DNA of 64,000 bases from JABCPE02 sp963518845 (GTDB taxonomy: Bacteria > Bacteroidota > Bacteroidia > Flavobacteriales > Weeksellaceae): positions 1-64,000 of the forward strand of contig CAUQKV010000009.1 of NCBI GenBank assembly GCA_963518845.1. Direction: 5' to 3'. Below the pieces are notes generated by a model. That model was not told the DNA's origin. It did no database searches and saw only the letters and a list, made by a program, of their open reading frames with translations. Positions 41,062 through 48,346 of this stretch are shown here, piece by piece. How positions within the stretch are numbered: the first letter of the stretch is position 1; the number at the start of each line of letters is the position of its first letter. The translations under genes and the position numbers were made by a program.

Positions 41062-44028
41062 TTAAAAAAATATATCGTCTTGCTCATTATTCGTTTCCTC
41101 TGCGCTTTCCTCTGGAACTTGGATAAAGAAATGCTCCTCGGTTTTACTATCCGTCCATTTCATAATTCTTTGCCCTGCTTTATCAGTCAGTTGATCCTTT
41201 GGATTAAATATGTATCCTTTCAGTTCGCAGAACTGCTTTAATTTATTCTTGAAAGAAGTCGCTGAAATCTGCTTCATGGAATTATTATAATTCTTCAAGT
41301 TTTCATACATCACTCGTCGGCATACAGCCTGGTTAATGTTTTCGTCTTTGAAATAATCTTCAGCCCATTCAAAGAATACAATTCCGATTTCAGCCAATAG
41401 GTTTCTCTTTCTAATGTTCCCTTCTGGTGCTCCTATCTTTTCATTTGTGGAAAGGTAGAACTGTAGGCACTGCATGGCAAAGTTTAAGAACAAATTCCAC
41501 TGTTTTTCATCCCAGTCAGTGAAAAATCTATTGTTAAAATCATGCATCGGATTTCGCTCTGTAAAACCTTCTATCTCGCCGTGATACCAATTCCCGAACG
41601 ACATGAATAAAATCCTCCCTCTGGTGGAGCTGTCCAGTCCATAAGGCGCATAGTTGGTGGAAATACAGAATTTCGGAGACAAGTAGAACGGAATCAAATA
41701 GGCGTTCTGGTTCTTCGGGTTTACATTCAAGTCTCCAGTAATATCCGTGAATAATTGCTGAAACTGGAATCTTTTATCCGCATCATCGAACAGCACATAG
41801 TCGGTCTGTTCCGTTATTCCATCATACAAGAAGTCGCTCTCCAGCAGTCCCTTTTTTCTCGCTCCTAAATACTTGGAGTTCATAAACAACCTCAAAGCAT
41901 GGCTGGAAAAAATAGACTTCCCTGTTCGCCCGTGGGACTCGTTATCATCTACCACTTCGTTGTCCATTATATAGAGACACCAAGCCTTAGCAGGGTCTTT
42001 GTATCGGTGGAGCATATATCCGAAAGAATACACCTTATTGATAAAGTGCAGTTCCTGCTCGTAGATCTGATCCTCTGAAAGCGTTTCTTTATTGATGATA
42101 AATTTGTTTTCATCTAAATAATTATCATATTCAGACGGTTTCAAATCCCTTAATTCTTCTTTCCAATGAACTCGGCAGGTGTTGATAAAGTAGTTCATGA
42201 AATCGCAGTCACTTCTTACAATATCCAACTTCCAGTTGTTATTCTCATCTTTTTTAATATTGAAAAACGGCTCTTCTATATTCAGTTTAGAAGTGTTCAG
42301 AGTCGTTCTGGTCTGGCGGAAAATGATTTCGTTCAAAATATCGTCCTCCATTACATAACGGCTGTAGCCCTTGTCTATCCTTTCTATTTTATCCTTGCTG
42401 ACTTCCCAAATGAACTTATCAAAGAAGAAAAACTGAGAAGTAGGAGTAAAGTCTGTAAAATCAAACTCCTTGCTCTCCAGGTTCTGGAGTTTTTTCTCCG
42501 AAACTGCCTCCGAACCTATTACCATGTTCAGCAATTCATCGGGAAAAAGTCGAAGCCCTTTTTCTTTTTGTTTTTCATCCAAAAACTTATTGAAAAAGTC
42601 TTTGATTTCCTGCGAGGAAACCTCCCGAAGAATGTGCTTGTTCTGCTGAACAAAATAGTAACCATCCTTTCTGGTGGCGTCTTTTATTCTGAAAAATCCG
42701 TTCAGCTTCAAGAAATTGAACGCATTTTTGTAATTCACGCTGTAGGTTGGCGTGTGGTCTATTTTCTTCCCTTCTTTATTCGTTCTCCACTTTTCAATCC
42801 AAAACTTAGCAGGTCTGGCAAGTTCCAGAAATCTTTTCACTTTTGCTCGAAGCTCTTTTTGCTCCTTGTCCTCAAATGCAGCTTCAGATTTCATGAAGTC
42901 GGTAAAATCCTTTTTAGGATTACCTCTAAAATCTTTGGATTTGGTAAGGCTTTCTGGGAGCCACACAGTCTTGATATCCATATGCTCCAAAGCCAGTTTC
43001 TTCCCAGCCTCGAAGCCTGTAGGGTCAAGGTCTGGAACATTGATAACCTCAAATGCATACTTGAAAAGCATCGCAATTTGTGCTTCGGTAATGTCTGCTG
43101 TTTCAGAATTGAACCAAACCACAGTTTCACCCGTAGAAGCCATATTTAGAGAATCTCTGTCGCCAGAGCAGATGACTATTCGCTCTAATTTTTTCACTTT
43201 GGCTGGTGCAGATTCCTCCTTGTTATCGTAGGACTCCTCTACTTCCTGCTGGAATTTATTGTAAATAGACTTTACATTCTCCAGCCCAAAAATGTGCTGT
43301 GATGGCTTCTTTCCAAGGTAAGAAAATCGGTATTTCTTATCTGCTGATTTCGGCTTATAGATTTTCAGCCAAACTCTTTCCTCTTCGGGTTCTTCTACTA
43401 CTACATTTTTATTTTCGCCCTCCAGATGGATTTTCTTCTTTCCGCCTCCTGCTTTTACGATAAAGGCAAAAACAGGATAGGTTTCGGAACTCTCCACCGT
43501 GTAGACATTGCAGAGTTCTTTTTGGGCGTTCTCTTCCTTTTTGAGCCAAGAATAAGACTTCAAGGAATAAAGCCCATACTTTCGGCATACTTCCTCCGTC
43601 ATCAGCGGTCCAAGAACTTCTAGTTCATAAGGTGTAAAATCTTTGGTTTCGTAGCAAAATCCCTCCTCGTTCAGCGTTCCCTCGAACTCGGAAAACTTGC
43701 ATACATTTATATTTTTAGGTTTAGTTTTATTTTCGTCCAAAATCCCCAATTCTCTACCCAGCTGCAAAAGAGCTTCGAAATAAGTAAGCCCCATTTCATG
43801 AGCATAAATGTGGATTCCGTTTCGGCTTTCGGCATAGAAACCTCCCGTGTCTCCCCAGTCTTTCACGAAATAAATCCCGTCCTTCTTGGAAAGATTAGCA
43901 GACTCTGTCCCTTCGTGCCGTATTTTAAAATGCTTGTTCTGCCGAACTTGAGGCAAAAACCTCTGTATCAAGTCCAGCCCGCCATTAGTCGCCTGGAATA
44001 TATCTTGTTGATTTATTGGAAAATTCAT
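41062..44028 (-). CDS. Phage primase-helicase fusion (Toprim + SF3-like ATPase)
   Basis: 988 residues from the ATG at 44028. The N-terminus (1-110) resembles a primase N-terminal domain (DWGDTGGFYAE..., IHIYAHEMGLTYFEAL). A Toprim-type segment lies near 280-365 (VICSGDRDSLN, then NVPDLDPTGFEAG). The C-terminal third carries an SF3/D5-like helicase with Walker A GRTGKS (about 697) and a Walker B-like YVLFDDAD. The protein should open and prime the phage origin. It is the central replication gene. A hairpin (44041-44077) lies just upstream, so it may have its own promoter or depend on anti-termination. Confidence 0.88.
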   Translation of the reverse strand: MNFPINQQDIFQATNGGLDLIQRFLPQVRQNKHFKIRHEGTESANLSKKDGIYFVKDWGDTGGFYAESRNGIHIYAHEMGLTYFEALLQLGRELGILDENKTKPKNINVCKFSEFEGTLNEEGFCYETKDFTPYELEVLGPLMTEEVCRKYGLYSLKSYSWLKKEENAQKELCNVYTVESSETYPVFAFIVKAGGGKKKIHLEGENKNVVVEEPEEERVWLKIYKPKSADKKYRFSYLGKKPSQHIFGLENVKSIYNKFQQEVEESYDNKEESAPAKVKKLERIVICSGDRDSLNMASTGETVVWFNSETADITEAQIAMLFKYAFEVINVPDLDPTGFEAGKKLALEHMDIKTVWLPESLTKSKDFRGNPKKDFTDFMKSEAAFEDKEQKELRAKVKRFLELARPAKFWIEKWRTNKEGKKIDHTPTYSVNYKNAFNFLKLNGFFRIKDATRKDGYYFVQQNKHILREVSSQEIKDFFNKFLDEKQKEKGLRLFPDELLNMVIGSEAVSEKKLQNLESKEFDFTDFTPTSQFFFFDKFIWEVSKDKIERIDKGYSRYVMEDDILNEIIFRQTRTTLNTSKLNIEEPFFNIKKDENNNWKLDIVRSDCDFMNYFINTCRVHWKEELRDLKPSEYDNYLDENKFIINKETLSEDQIYEQELHFINKVYSFGYMLHRYKDPAKAWCLYIMDNEVVDDNESHGRTGKSIFSSHALRLFMNSKYLGARKKGLLESDFLYDGITEQTDYVLFDDADKRFQFQQLFTDITGDLNVNPKNQNAYLIPFYLSPKFCISTNYAPYGLDSSTRGRILFMSFGNWYHGEIEGFTERNPMHDFNNRFFTDWDEKQWNLFLNFAMQCLQFYLSTNEKIGAPEGNIRKRNLLAEIGIVFFEWAEDYFKDENINQAVCRRVMYENLKNYNNSMKQISATSFKNKLKQFCELKGYIFNPKDQLTDKAGQRIMKWTDSKTEEHFFIQVPEESAEETNNEQDDIFF

Positions 44029-44040
44029 TGCGTTTAAATA

Positions 44041-44077
44041 AAAAACCAACTGGCGGGCTTATGCCAAAGCCAGCTGG
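44041..44077 (-). terminator. Terminator between leader-controlled gene and primase
   Basis: CCAACTGGC (44046-44054) and GCCAGCTGG (44069-44077) form a 9-bp stem with one G-T pair. Ts follow leftward. It separates the leader-controlled gene from the primase. Confidence 0.72.
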
Positions 44078-44117
44078 AAAACTTAAAATTTAATTTATAA
44101 AATGAAAAAATGTTCTT

Positions 44118-44420
44118 CTATGCCTCTATTCTGTAGTGCATATCCTGCACCAAGCCTATAAGTGCCTGTGTAAAATTCTCCCCCTGCCCGAAGAAGCATC
44201 TTCGCTTGTCCAGACCGAAGTAGATTTTGAAACCTTTGCCCTGCTGAATAGTATTGAGCTGAATGTGTTTGGGCTGCATGAGTTCGCAGAACTGCTGAAA
44301 CTCCTCGAAAGAATAATCCGTGAACTGAAAAGTAATTGCATTGGCTCCGTGTCGTGGAGTTGCCGTTAGCATCAAGGTACTGTTGTTCCCTTGGGCTAAA
44401 TTTCCTACTGGGTTTCGCAT
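44118..44420 (-). CDS. Leader-controlled small phage protein (copy 2), 100 aa
   Basis: 100 residues from the ATG at 44420 (MRNPVGNLAQGNN...); earlier in-frame starts lie inside the structured leader. Homologous to the protein at 32221 over residues 35-98 (YSFEEFQQFCELMQPKH, QQGKGFKIYFGLDKRRCFFGQGENFTQAL). Its own promoter, 160-nt leader and terminator make it a separate unit inside the early region, just before the primase. Codons 1-4 are complementary to leader segment A' over 11 nt (TGCGAAACCCA). Function unknown; early position suggests a role in takeover, replication or anti-defence. Confidence 0.72.
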   Translation of the reverse strand: MRNPVGNLAQGNNSTLMLTATPRHGANAITFQFTDYSFEEFQQFCELMQPKHIQLNTIQQGKGFKIYFGLDKRRCFFGQGENFTQALIGLVQDMHYRIEA

Positions 44421-44582
44421 TTTTAGTAAAAAATTTAGATTTATTAAATAAAGAAAGCGTGATGCTCTCAAAGTTGCGAAACCCACTAATAACAGAGTTA
44501 TTAGAATTGAGACACACCACGCCTAAGCGTTTATGTGATATTCCGTAAATTCTATGATTTACTCTGTTATGTAGATTTCGCA
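44421..44582 (-). ncRNA. Structured leader RNA L2 (candidate cis-regulator)
   Basis: Order along the transcript: A, in two parts TGCGAAA (44582-44576) and ATAACAGAGT (44570-44561); B GCGTGGTGTGTCTC (44522-44509); A' (44498-44475), whose ends ACTCTGTTAT and TTTCGCA pair with A; B' GAGAGCATCACGC (44469-44457); start codon (44420). The interleaved A-B-A'-B' order is the same as in L1 and L3 although the sequences are different. A' also contains TGGGTTTCGCA, complementary to 11 nt from the T of the start codon. Confidence 0.72.
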
Positions 44583-44585
44583 GAG

Positions 44586-44615
44586 CAAATATAGTAAATA
44601 TTTTGATATGGGCAA
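44586..44615 (-). promoter_or_regulatory. Promoter of leader L2
   Basis: Minus strand: TTG (44615-44613), exactly 19 bases, TATATTTG (44593-44586). Segment A (CTGCGAAA) begins 2 nt after TTTG, as in L1 and L3. Confidence 0.85.
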
Positions 44616-44654
44616 GGGGTTTCATAACTAATCTTTATTTTCCTATTTATTGTT

Positions 44655-44960
44655 TTATAAATTCTCTCCTGGTTTGAAAACATTAAATTCCTCTTTCAAG
44701 AACCCTAACTGAACCATCCTGTTACGATACCAAGTGGTATTGGCGTGCAGTTGCTCTTTTATAAGGATATTCAGTTCCGTTTTGCAAACAAACTTTTTAT
44801 AAGTAAAAAGTCTTTTGCAGAAAGTCCGATACTGAGCTGTTTTATATCGAGAATTTTGTTTTGTCGGCTTTTCCGAAACAGCTTCTGAAATAGGCGCTGT
44901 ATTGTTTTTTTCTTTCTCCTTTAATACCCAGGTGTATTTATTTCTTTTTTCGTAAATCAT
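44655..44960 (-). CDS. Hypothetical early phage protein, 101 aa
   Basis: 101 residues, strongly basic (KYTWVLKEKEKNN, KTAQYRTFCKRLFTYKKFVCK), probably nucleic-acid binding. Its C-terminal half may be a helical domain (ILIKEQLHANTTWYRNRMVQLGFL). The start overlaps the stop of the upstream gene by one base. No family recognised. Confidence 0.55.
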   Translation of the reverse strand: MIYEKRNKYTWVLKEKEKNNTAPISEAVSEKPTKQNSRYKTAQYRTFCKRLFTYKKFVCKTELNILIKEQLHANTTWYRNRMVQLGFLKEEFNVFKPGENL

Positions 44961-45145
44961 TATCCAGTTACAATTTTTATTACAAACTCGCTATCCTTGG
45001 CTAATCTGTCTATTTTAGTTTTAAAACCAAGACTAAAACCTTCCCCTTTCCCTTTTATGAAATCTATAACAGTGACTGGTGTGGATGTTTTTTTGAAACC
45101 CTCTACAAAAGCCCTTAGTTTGGGATTTTCAATTCTACTTTTCAT
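44960..45145 (-). CDS. Hypothetical early phage protein, 61 aa
   Basis: Read from the ATG at 45145 (MKSRIENPKLRAFVEGF); the longer reading from 45214 lies within the previous gene. 61 residues with a basic middle (KGKGEGFSLGFKTKIDRL). It overlaps the genes on both sides by a few bases, as expected in a packed early operon. Function unknown. Confidence 0.5.
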   Translation of the reverse strand: MKSRIENPKLRAFVEGFKKTSTPVTVIDFIKGKGEGFSLGFKTKIDRLAKDSEFVIKIVTG

Positions 45146-45320
45146 TTGCGAATATTTGAGTTTGAACAACAAAAGAAAACTTTTCAAGGAGCAGGAAAAC
45201 CGTAGGTTTCTCACTCAGTTCAGCCGAACCATATATGGTTTTTTCTGGTGTGGAAACTTTTATTCCTTTTTTTCTCAGCCTGTAGCAGGCATTATACTGT
45301 TGTCTTTTGGTGCTTATCAT
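45135..45320 (-). CDS. Hypothetical early phage protein, 61 aa
   Basis: Read from the ATG at 45320 (MISTKRQQYNACYRLRKKG), which follows an AAAGG-like element; the ATG at 45359 lies inside the upstream gene. The N-terminus is a basic helix (KRQQYNACYRLRKK) that could bind DNA or RNA. Function unknown. Confidence 0.5.
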   Translation of the reverse strand: MISTKRQQYNACYRLRKKGIKVSTPEKTIYGSAELSEKPTVFLLLEKFSFVVQTQIFANEK

Positions 45321-45600
45321 GATTACCTTTGTTTTCACGAGTTCTACATTCAGTAACATATGAGGATGCAGCCTGTATCAAAGTATCTATATGTTCCTCT
45401 GCCTCCATTGCACTTACAATAGCATCTGCGATAAATGGTCCTTCCGCATGAAGCATAACACCTTCTTCACAAGATTTTTCTCCATTTGTAAGGTAATAGA
45501 AACACAAGAACCCAAAGCCCTCTGGAGCCTGTGACAACAATTCTCTTAACTGCTCTTCAAATTCTAAATTTACCGCAAGCGGTTTATCTGTTTTTTTCAT
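45292..45600 (-). CDS. Hypothetical early phage protein, 102 aa
   Basis: 102 residues. Alpha/beta, with GFGFLCFYYLTNGEKSCEEGVMLHAEGPFIADAI reading like a small domain with two strands and a helix, and a basic His/Lys tail. Its end overlaps the next gene. No family recognised. The 144 bases upstream (45601-45744) hold no clear gene. Confidence 0.5.
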   Translation of the reverse strand: MKKTDKPLAVNLEFEEQLRELLSQAPEGFGFLCFYYLTNGEKSCEEGVMLHAEGPFIADAIVSAMEAEEHIDTLIQAASSYVTECRTRENKGNHDKHQKTTV

Positions 45601-45744
45601 CTTATTTATTTTAAATTATAATTGAGTTCTTAAATTAAAAAGCCACTGCACCCCGTCTAGGCTGGTCTGTTGTCCAAAAAGTTATGAAGAAAGAATTTGT
45701 GATAATATTTAGACCCTTCGTGGCTATGGTTGGAGTATATAAAC

Positions 45745-45963
45745 TTAAGAGCTTTTTCGCCCTGGTTGTTTCTCTAGGATTTCATCATCAGAATAGCCAT
45801 TTTGCTTGTAAAATTCTATACAATTCGGTAACAGCAAACTATTTGATTTTCTTCTTGCTTTTAAAATGACAGCCACTTGCGTCGCTTTCAAGTGTATTGC
45901 CATTCTAAGAGAAAAATCATTATCTGAGATTATTCTTTTAATTATTTTTTGTGATATTGTCAT
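45745..45963 (-). CDS. Cro-like first gene of the lytic operon, 72 aa
   Basis: 72 residues. MTISQKIIKRIISDN...LRMAIHLKATQVAVILKARRKS has the length and helix pattern of a small HTH protein. It is divergent from the repressor at 46118, and its ATG lies 14 bases from the operator-like repeats. By position it should be the Cro/early regulator that opens the leftward lytic programme. Confidence 0.65.
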   Translation of the reverse strand: MTISQKIIKRIISDNDFSLRMAIHLKATQVAVILKARRKSNSLLLPNCIEFYKQNGYSDDEILEKQPGRKSS

Positions 45964-45976
45964 TTTGTTTTATATT

Positions 45977-46085
45977 TTGTATTGCAAGTTGTATTACAAA
46001 TTGTATTGCAAAGTAAAACAAAACTTTCCAAAATCGCAAATAAATCTTTCCAAAATCGCAAATAAAACCTCTTTAATCGCAAAAG
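45977..46085. promoter_or_regulatory. Operator region of the lysis-lysogeny switch
   Basis: Three copies of TTGTATTGCAA (45977, 45989 with one change, 46001) at exact 12-bp spacing, each with TTG...CAA dyad symmetry. Then CTTTCCAAAATCGCAAATAAA twice (46024, 46046; 22 bp apart) and a partial third at 46071. Between a repressor and a divergent Cro-like gene, such repeats are the expected operators. Confidence 0.7.
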
Positions 46086-46117
46086 AAAATGATAATCAAT
46101 TACTTAACTTTACTATT

Positions 46118-46426
46118 ATGAATGTTGTACAAAATATCAAGGAAATTAGAACAGCTAAAGGCATAAATCAAGATGTTATCGCTGAAGCGCTAAGTGTTGA
46201 TATAGCTGTTATAAGTAAAATAGAAAATGGTAAAAGAGAACTGAAAGTTAATGAACTTTCCAAAATCGCAAATTGCCTTGGTGTTGATATATTGTATTTG
46301 TTTACTTATCCTAAGGTTTTTGTGGACAAAGAATCTTTGCCACCTAATAATGATAAAATATCTGTGACTTTTGAGATTTCTCCCGACAAGAGAGAACATT
46401 TATTAAAACTGATCACTGGGAAATAG
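46118..46426 (+). CDS. Prophage repressor, XRE family
   Basis: 102 residues from the ATG at 46118. HTH of the lambda repressor type at about 8-62 (IKEIRTAKGINQDVIAEALSVDIAVISKIENGKRELKVNELSKIANCLGV), then a short C-terminal region without a peptidase or LexA-like domain. It should keep the prophage silent by binding the operators at 45977-46085. Because it lacks a self-cleaving domain, induction probably uses another signal or an antirepressor. An in-frame extension to 45866 crosses the operators and is rejected. Confidence 0.88.
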   Translation: MNVVQNIKEIRTAKGINQDVIAEALSVDIAVISKIENGKRELKVNELSKIANCLGVDILYLFTYPKVFVDKESLPPNNDKISVTFEISPDKREHLLKLITGK

Positions 46427-46519
46427 TATTTAGTAACAGACCCGAAACGGTCACTTATAGGCATCTTTTAAAGCATTTATGTTTTTAATTATCAGTTATT
46501 TACAATTAACAACAATAGC

Positions 46520-46532
46520 CCTGCTCCCGCTA
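46520..46532 (+). other. attR core
   Basis: CCTGCTCCCGCTA, identical to the tRNA-fMet 3' end at 6289-6301; upstream bases are phage sequence. Confidence 0.88.
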
Positions 46533-47325
46533 CTAAGTAAAGGAGGAATAATAAACTTAATTGCAAAATCACTGATTTTTAGAGGTTTTATTAAGGGTTT
46601 ATTATTCCTCTTTTTTTGTGTTTTGGTCTCTATGTTGGTCACTCAGTAGATAAAAGTAGTGCCTGGTTGTGTTTTAACTTTTAAAACATAACTGAAATGA
46701 TAGAAAACATAAGCTTTGGAAAAGATGCTGCTTATCTCTATGCAGCTATGAATTACAATTTTTTTATAAAGAAAGAAAGTGACAAATCTGGAAAGTCACC
46801 TATTTATCTCAATGTAAGATTGAACGGAAAAAGAGCAAGAATCTCTACTTTATTAAAAATAGAAGAAAAACACTGGGATAAAGAAAAGAAAAAAGTTATC
46901 AAGTGTGATGAAGCAGATGATTACAATCTTATTCTGAAACAATTAGAAAACAGAATCACTAACATCATCGTCAAACACAGACTTTCTGAAACCCCACTTA
47001 CGATGGATATGTTTCTGAATCAGCTGAAAAATGCACCACCAAGTTATGACCTGGTGCAATTCTTTGAGCATGTGATCCAAGACCAAGATTTATCAGAATC
47101 GACCATAATAAAGCATAAAGGAATTTTTAATAAACTTAAAAGTTCTAAAATATCCAGCTCTTTTCCCGATATCAATCTGCTTTGGTTCGATAAATATAGA
47201 TCCTATTTAAAAAAATTAGGAAATAATTCTGCTACAGTAAATACCAATATCAGCATCATCAAGAAATACCTTCGCATGGCAAAAGCGAATGGAATAAAAA
47301 TCTATGTAAATCTAGATTGGGTCAA
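46520..47325 (+). repeat. Long direct repeat, right copy (~806 bp)
   Basis: Near-identical copy of 6289-7094: att core, 14-bp inverted repeat, integrase upstream region and 5' two-fifths of int. Identity ends abruptly inside the integrase gene at about 47325. Confidence 0.95.
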
Positions 47326-47500
47326 CATAGCGAAAGAAAAATTATACAAACATATCAATAAAAAAATTAGAGAAATAAGACCTAATTTTAATATAGGTAT
47401 ATCAACAGGAATTGATGGAGACCGTCAAAATAGATTTATACATGCTTATAGACATTGGTTATTTATTCCATCATCTTCAAGATATTATGATGAAAAATAG
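46697..47500 (+). pseudogene. Truncated integrase fused to unrelated C-terminus
   Basis: 267 codons. The first ~209 are the same as in the active integrase (arm-binding and core-binding domains), and then about 58 unrelated residues follow (NIAKEKLYKHINKK...IDGDRQNRF). All catalytic residues (Arg258, His334, Arg337, His360, Tyr369 of the intact copy) are missing. The remaining domains could still bind att arm sites and interfere with recombination, but it cannot cut DNA. The foreign tail may be the end of a small mobile-element gene; I do not recognise it securely. Confidence 0.88.
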
Positions 47501-47505
47501 ATAAA

Positions 47506-47582
47506 AAAAGAAAAGCCCCAAATACCTCTACAAACCCTCTGCGTAGCACGCAAAACTTCAAGGTATTAAAAGCTTTTCTTTT
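47506..47582. terminator. Nested three-arm hairpin after truncated integrase
   Basis: Three inverted repeats, one inside the other: AAAAGAAAAGC/GCTTTTCTTTT (47506-47516, 47572-47582), AATACCT/AGGTATT (47521-47527, 47561-47567), TGCGT/ACGCA (47540-47552). A and T runs outside fit a bidirectional terminator, but the extended stem is unusual. Confidence 0.65.
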
Positions 47583-47672
47583 GCAAAGCTAATAAAATTT
47601 TTTACATAAAAAAAGTATATTTTTCAAAACATGATAAAAATCATATTTAAAAATAAGTGTTTGATTATCAAT

Positions 47673-47701
47673 AAAAAAGCGTGAGTTTTTCACGCTTTTT
47701 T
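47673..47701. terminator. Bidirectional terminator
   Basis: AAAAAGCGTG...CACGCTTTTT hairpin in the intergenic region before the candidate small-RNA units. Confidence 0.75.
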
Positions 47702-47739
47702 GTTTACAACATTCCGTTATAAATTGTAATCAAATTATT

Positions 47740-47769
47740 TTGTTTACAATATCTTGTTTTCTATATTTG
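47740..47769 (+). promoter_or_regulatory. Promoter of candidate small RNA 1
   Basis: TTG (47740-47742), exactly 19 bases, TATATTTG (47762-47769). Confidence 0.8.
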
Positions 47770-47775
47770 CATGGA

Positions 47776-47869
47776 AGTTATTTTTTTTTCATATAAAACT
47801 TCTTTTATGAAGTAGGTTGATAAGTCATAAACTATCAAGTAATTCTGTGCCAGCAGAATTACTTTTTTT
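47776..47869 (+). ncRNA. Candidate small RNA 1 (~94 nt)
   Basis: Lies between a full-consensus promoter and a strong terminator (AGTAATTCTG/CAGAATTACT, 47838-47863, then seven Ts). No start codon with a useful reading frame. Inner hairpin AACTTC...GAAGT-like near 47797-47812. Family unknown. Confidence 0.55.
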
Positions 47870-47884
47870 GTATATTTGCAAAAC

Positions 47885-47979
47885 AAAGCAGAATATTTGG
47901 TAGTCTTTAGACACCAAGTCATCACTTTCTAAAATCAAGAAGTCTGTAACTTTCCTGAGGTTTGAGGCTTCTTTTTTTT
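47885..47979 (+). ncRNA. Candidate small RNA 2 (~95 nt)
   Basis: TATATTTG at 47871-47878, 109 bp after that of unit 1 and directly behind its T run; no clear -33 TTG. The 3' end has AAGAAG (47937) and CTTCTT (47968) followed by eight Ts, a weaker terminator. No credible reading frame. Confidence 0.5.
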
Positions 47980-47993
47980 GTATATTTGTAACT

Positions 47994-48063
47994 CACAAAG
48001 ACAGAGTTTTCACTCTTGAACAATTAAACAGAAGCAGTATCTTTATTAGGATACTGCTTTTTT
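47994..48063 (+). ncRNA. Candidate small RNA 3 (~70 nt)
   Basis: TATATTTG at 47981-47988, 110 bp after unit 2. The terminator is AGCAGTATC/GATACTGCT (48033-48058) followed by Ts. Same promoter-T-run arrangement as units 1 and 2. Confidence 0.5.
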
Positions 48064-48173
48064 GTTTACAAAAGTTGTATTCATTTTCTCTATAAAAAAT
48101 AATACCCTCAGAACAATCTGGGGGTATTTTAGGGGGTGCATTATTGTAATTGATTGATTACTAATGCAATTTG

Positions 48174-48245
48174 TAGCCGCAGAAGGATTCGAACCCTCAC
48201 CGACGGAGCCGAAATCCGTAGTTCTATCCATTAAACTATGCAGCC
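48174..48245 (-). tRNA. tRNA-Arg (TCG)
   Basis: 72-nt cloverleaf on the minus strand. Acceptor GGCTGCA/TGCGGCT with G-U pairs, anticodon stem ACGGA/TCCGT with loop TTTCGGC (anticodon TCG), T-arm GGGTTCGAATCC, discriminator A, no encoded CCA. TAAATTTG (minus strand 48267-48260) is a good -7 box 15 bases upstream. Confidence 0.93.
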
Positions 48246-48346
48246 AATGATGTAAAGCGCAAATTTAGTATTTTTTATGATTAAGTTCTATATTTTTCAA
48301 AGATTTTTTCTGTAATTTTGCTCCCATTTTCAACGAATTTTTGCTA

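Noticed and set aside
42166..43149. A 327-codon open frame on the plus strand
   Set aside because: It lies fully opposite the primase-helicase coding sequence, has no promoter or start region, and reads as low-complexity Phe/Leu/Lys. It is an antisense shadow of a long gene.
44095..44625. A 176-codon frame crossing the leader L2 and the small gene
   Set aside because: It would begin upstream of the strong promoter's start site and run through the structured leader; the homologue at 32221 uses the frame starting at 44420.
45866..46117. Upstream in-frame extension of the repressor
   Set aside because: It would translate the operator repeats and the promoter region and adds a hydrophobic stretch not expected in a repressor; ATG at 46118 starts right before the HTH.
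46697..47500. A second functional integrase
   Set aside because: The reading frame loses the whole catalytic domain after residue 209 and none of the active-site residues remain.
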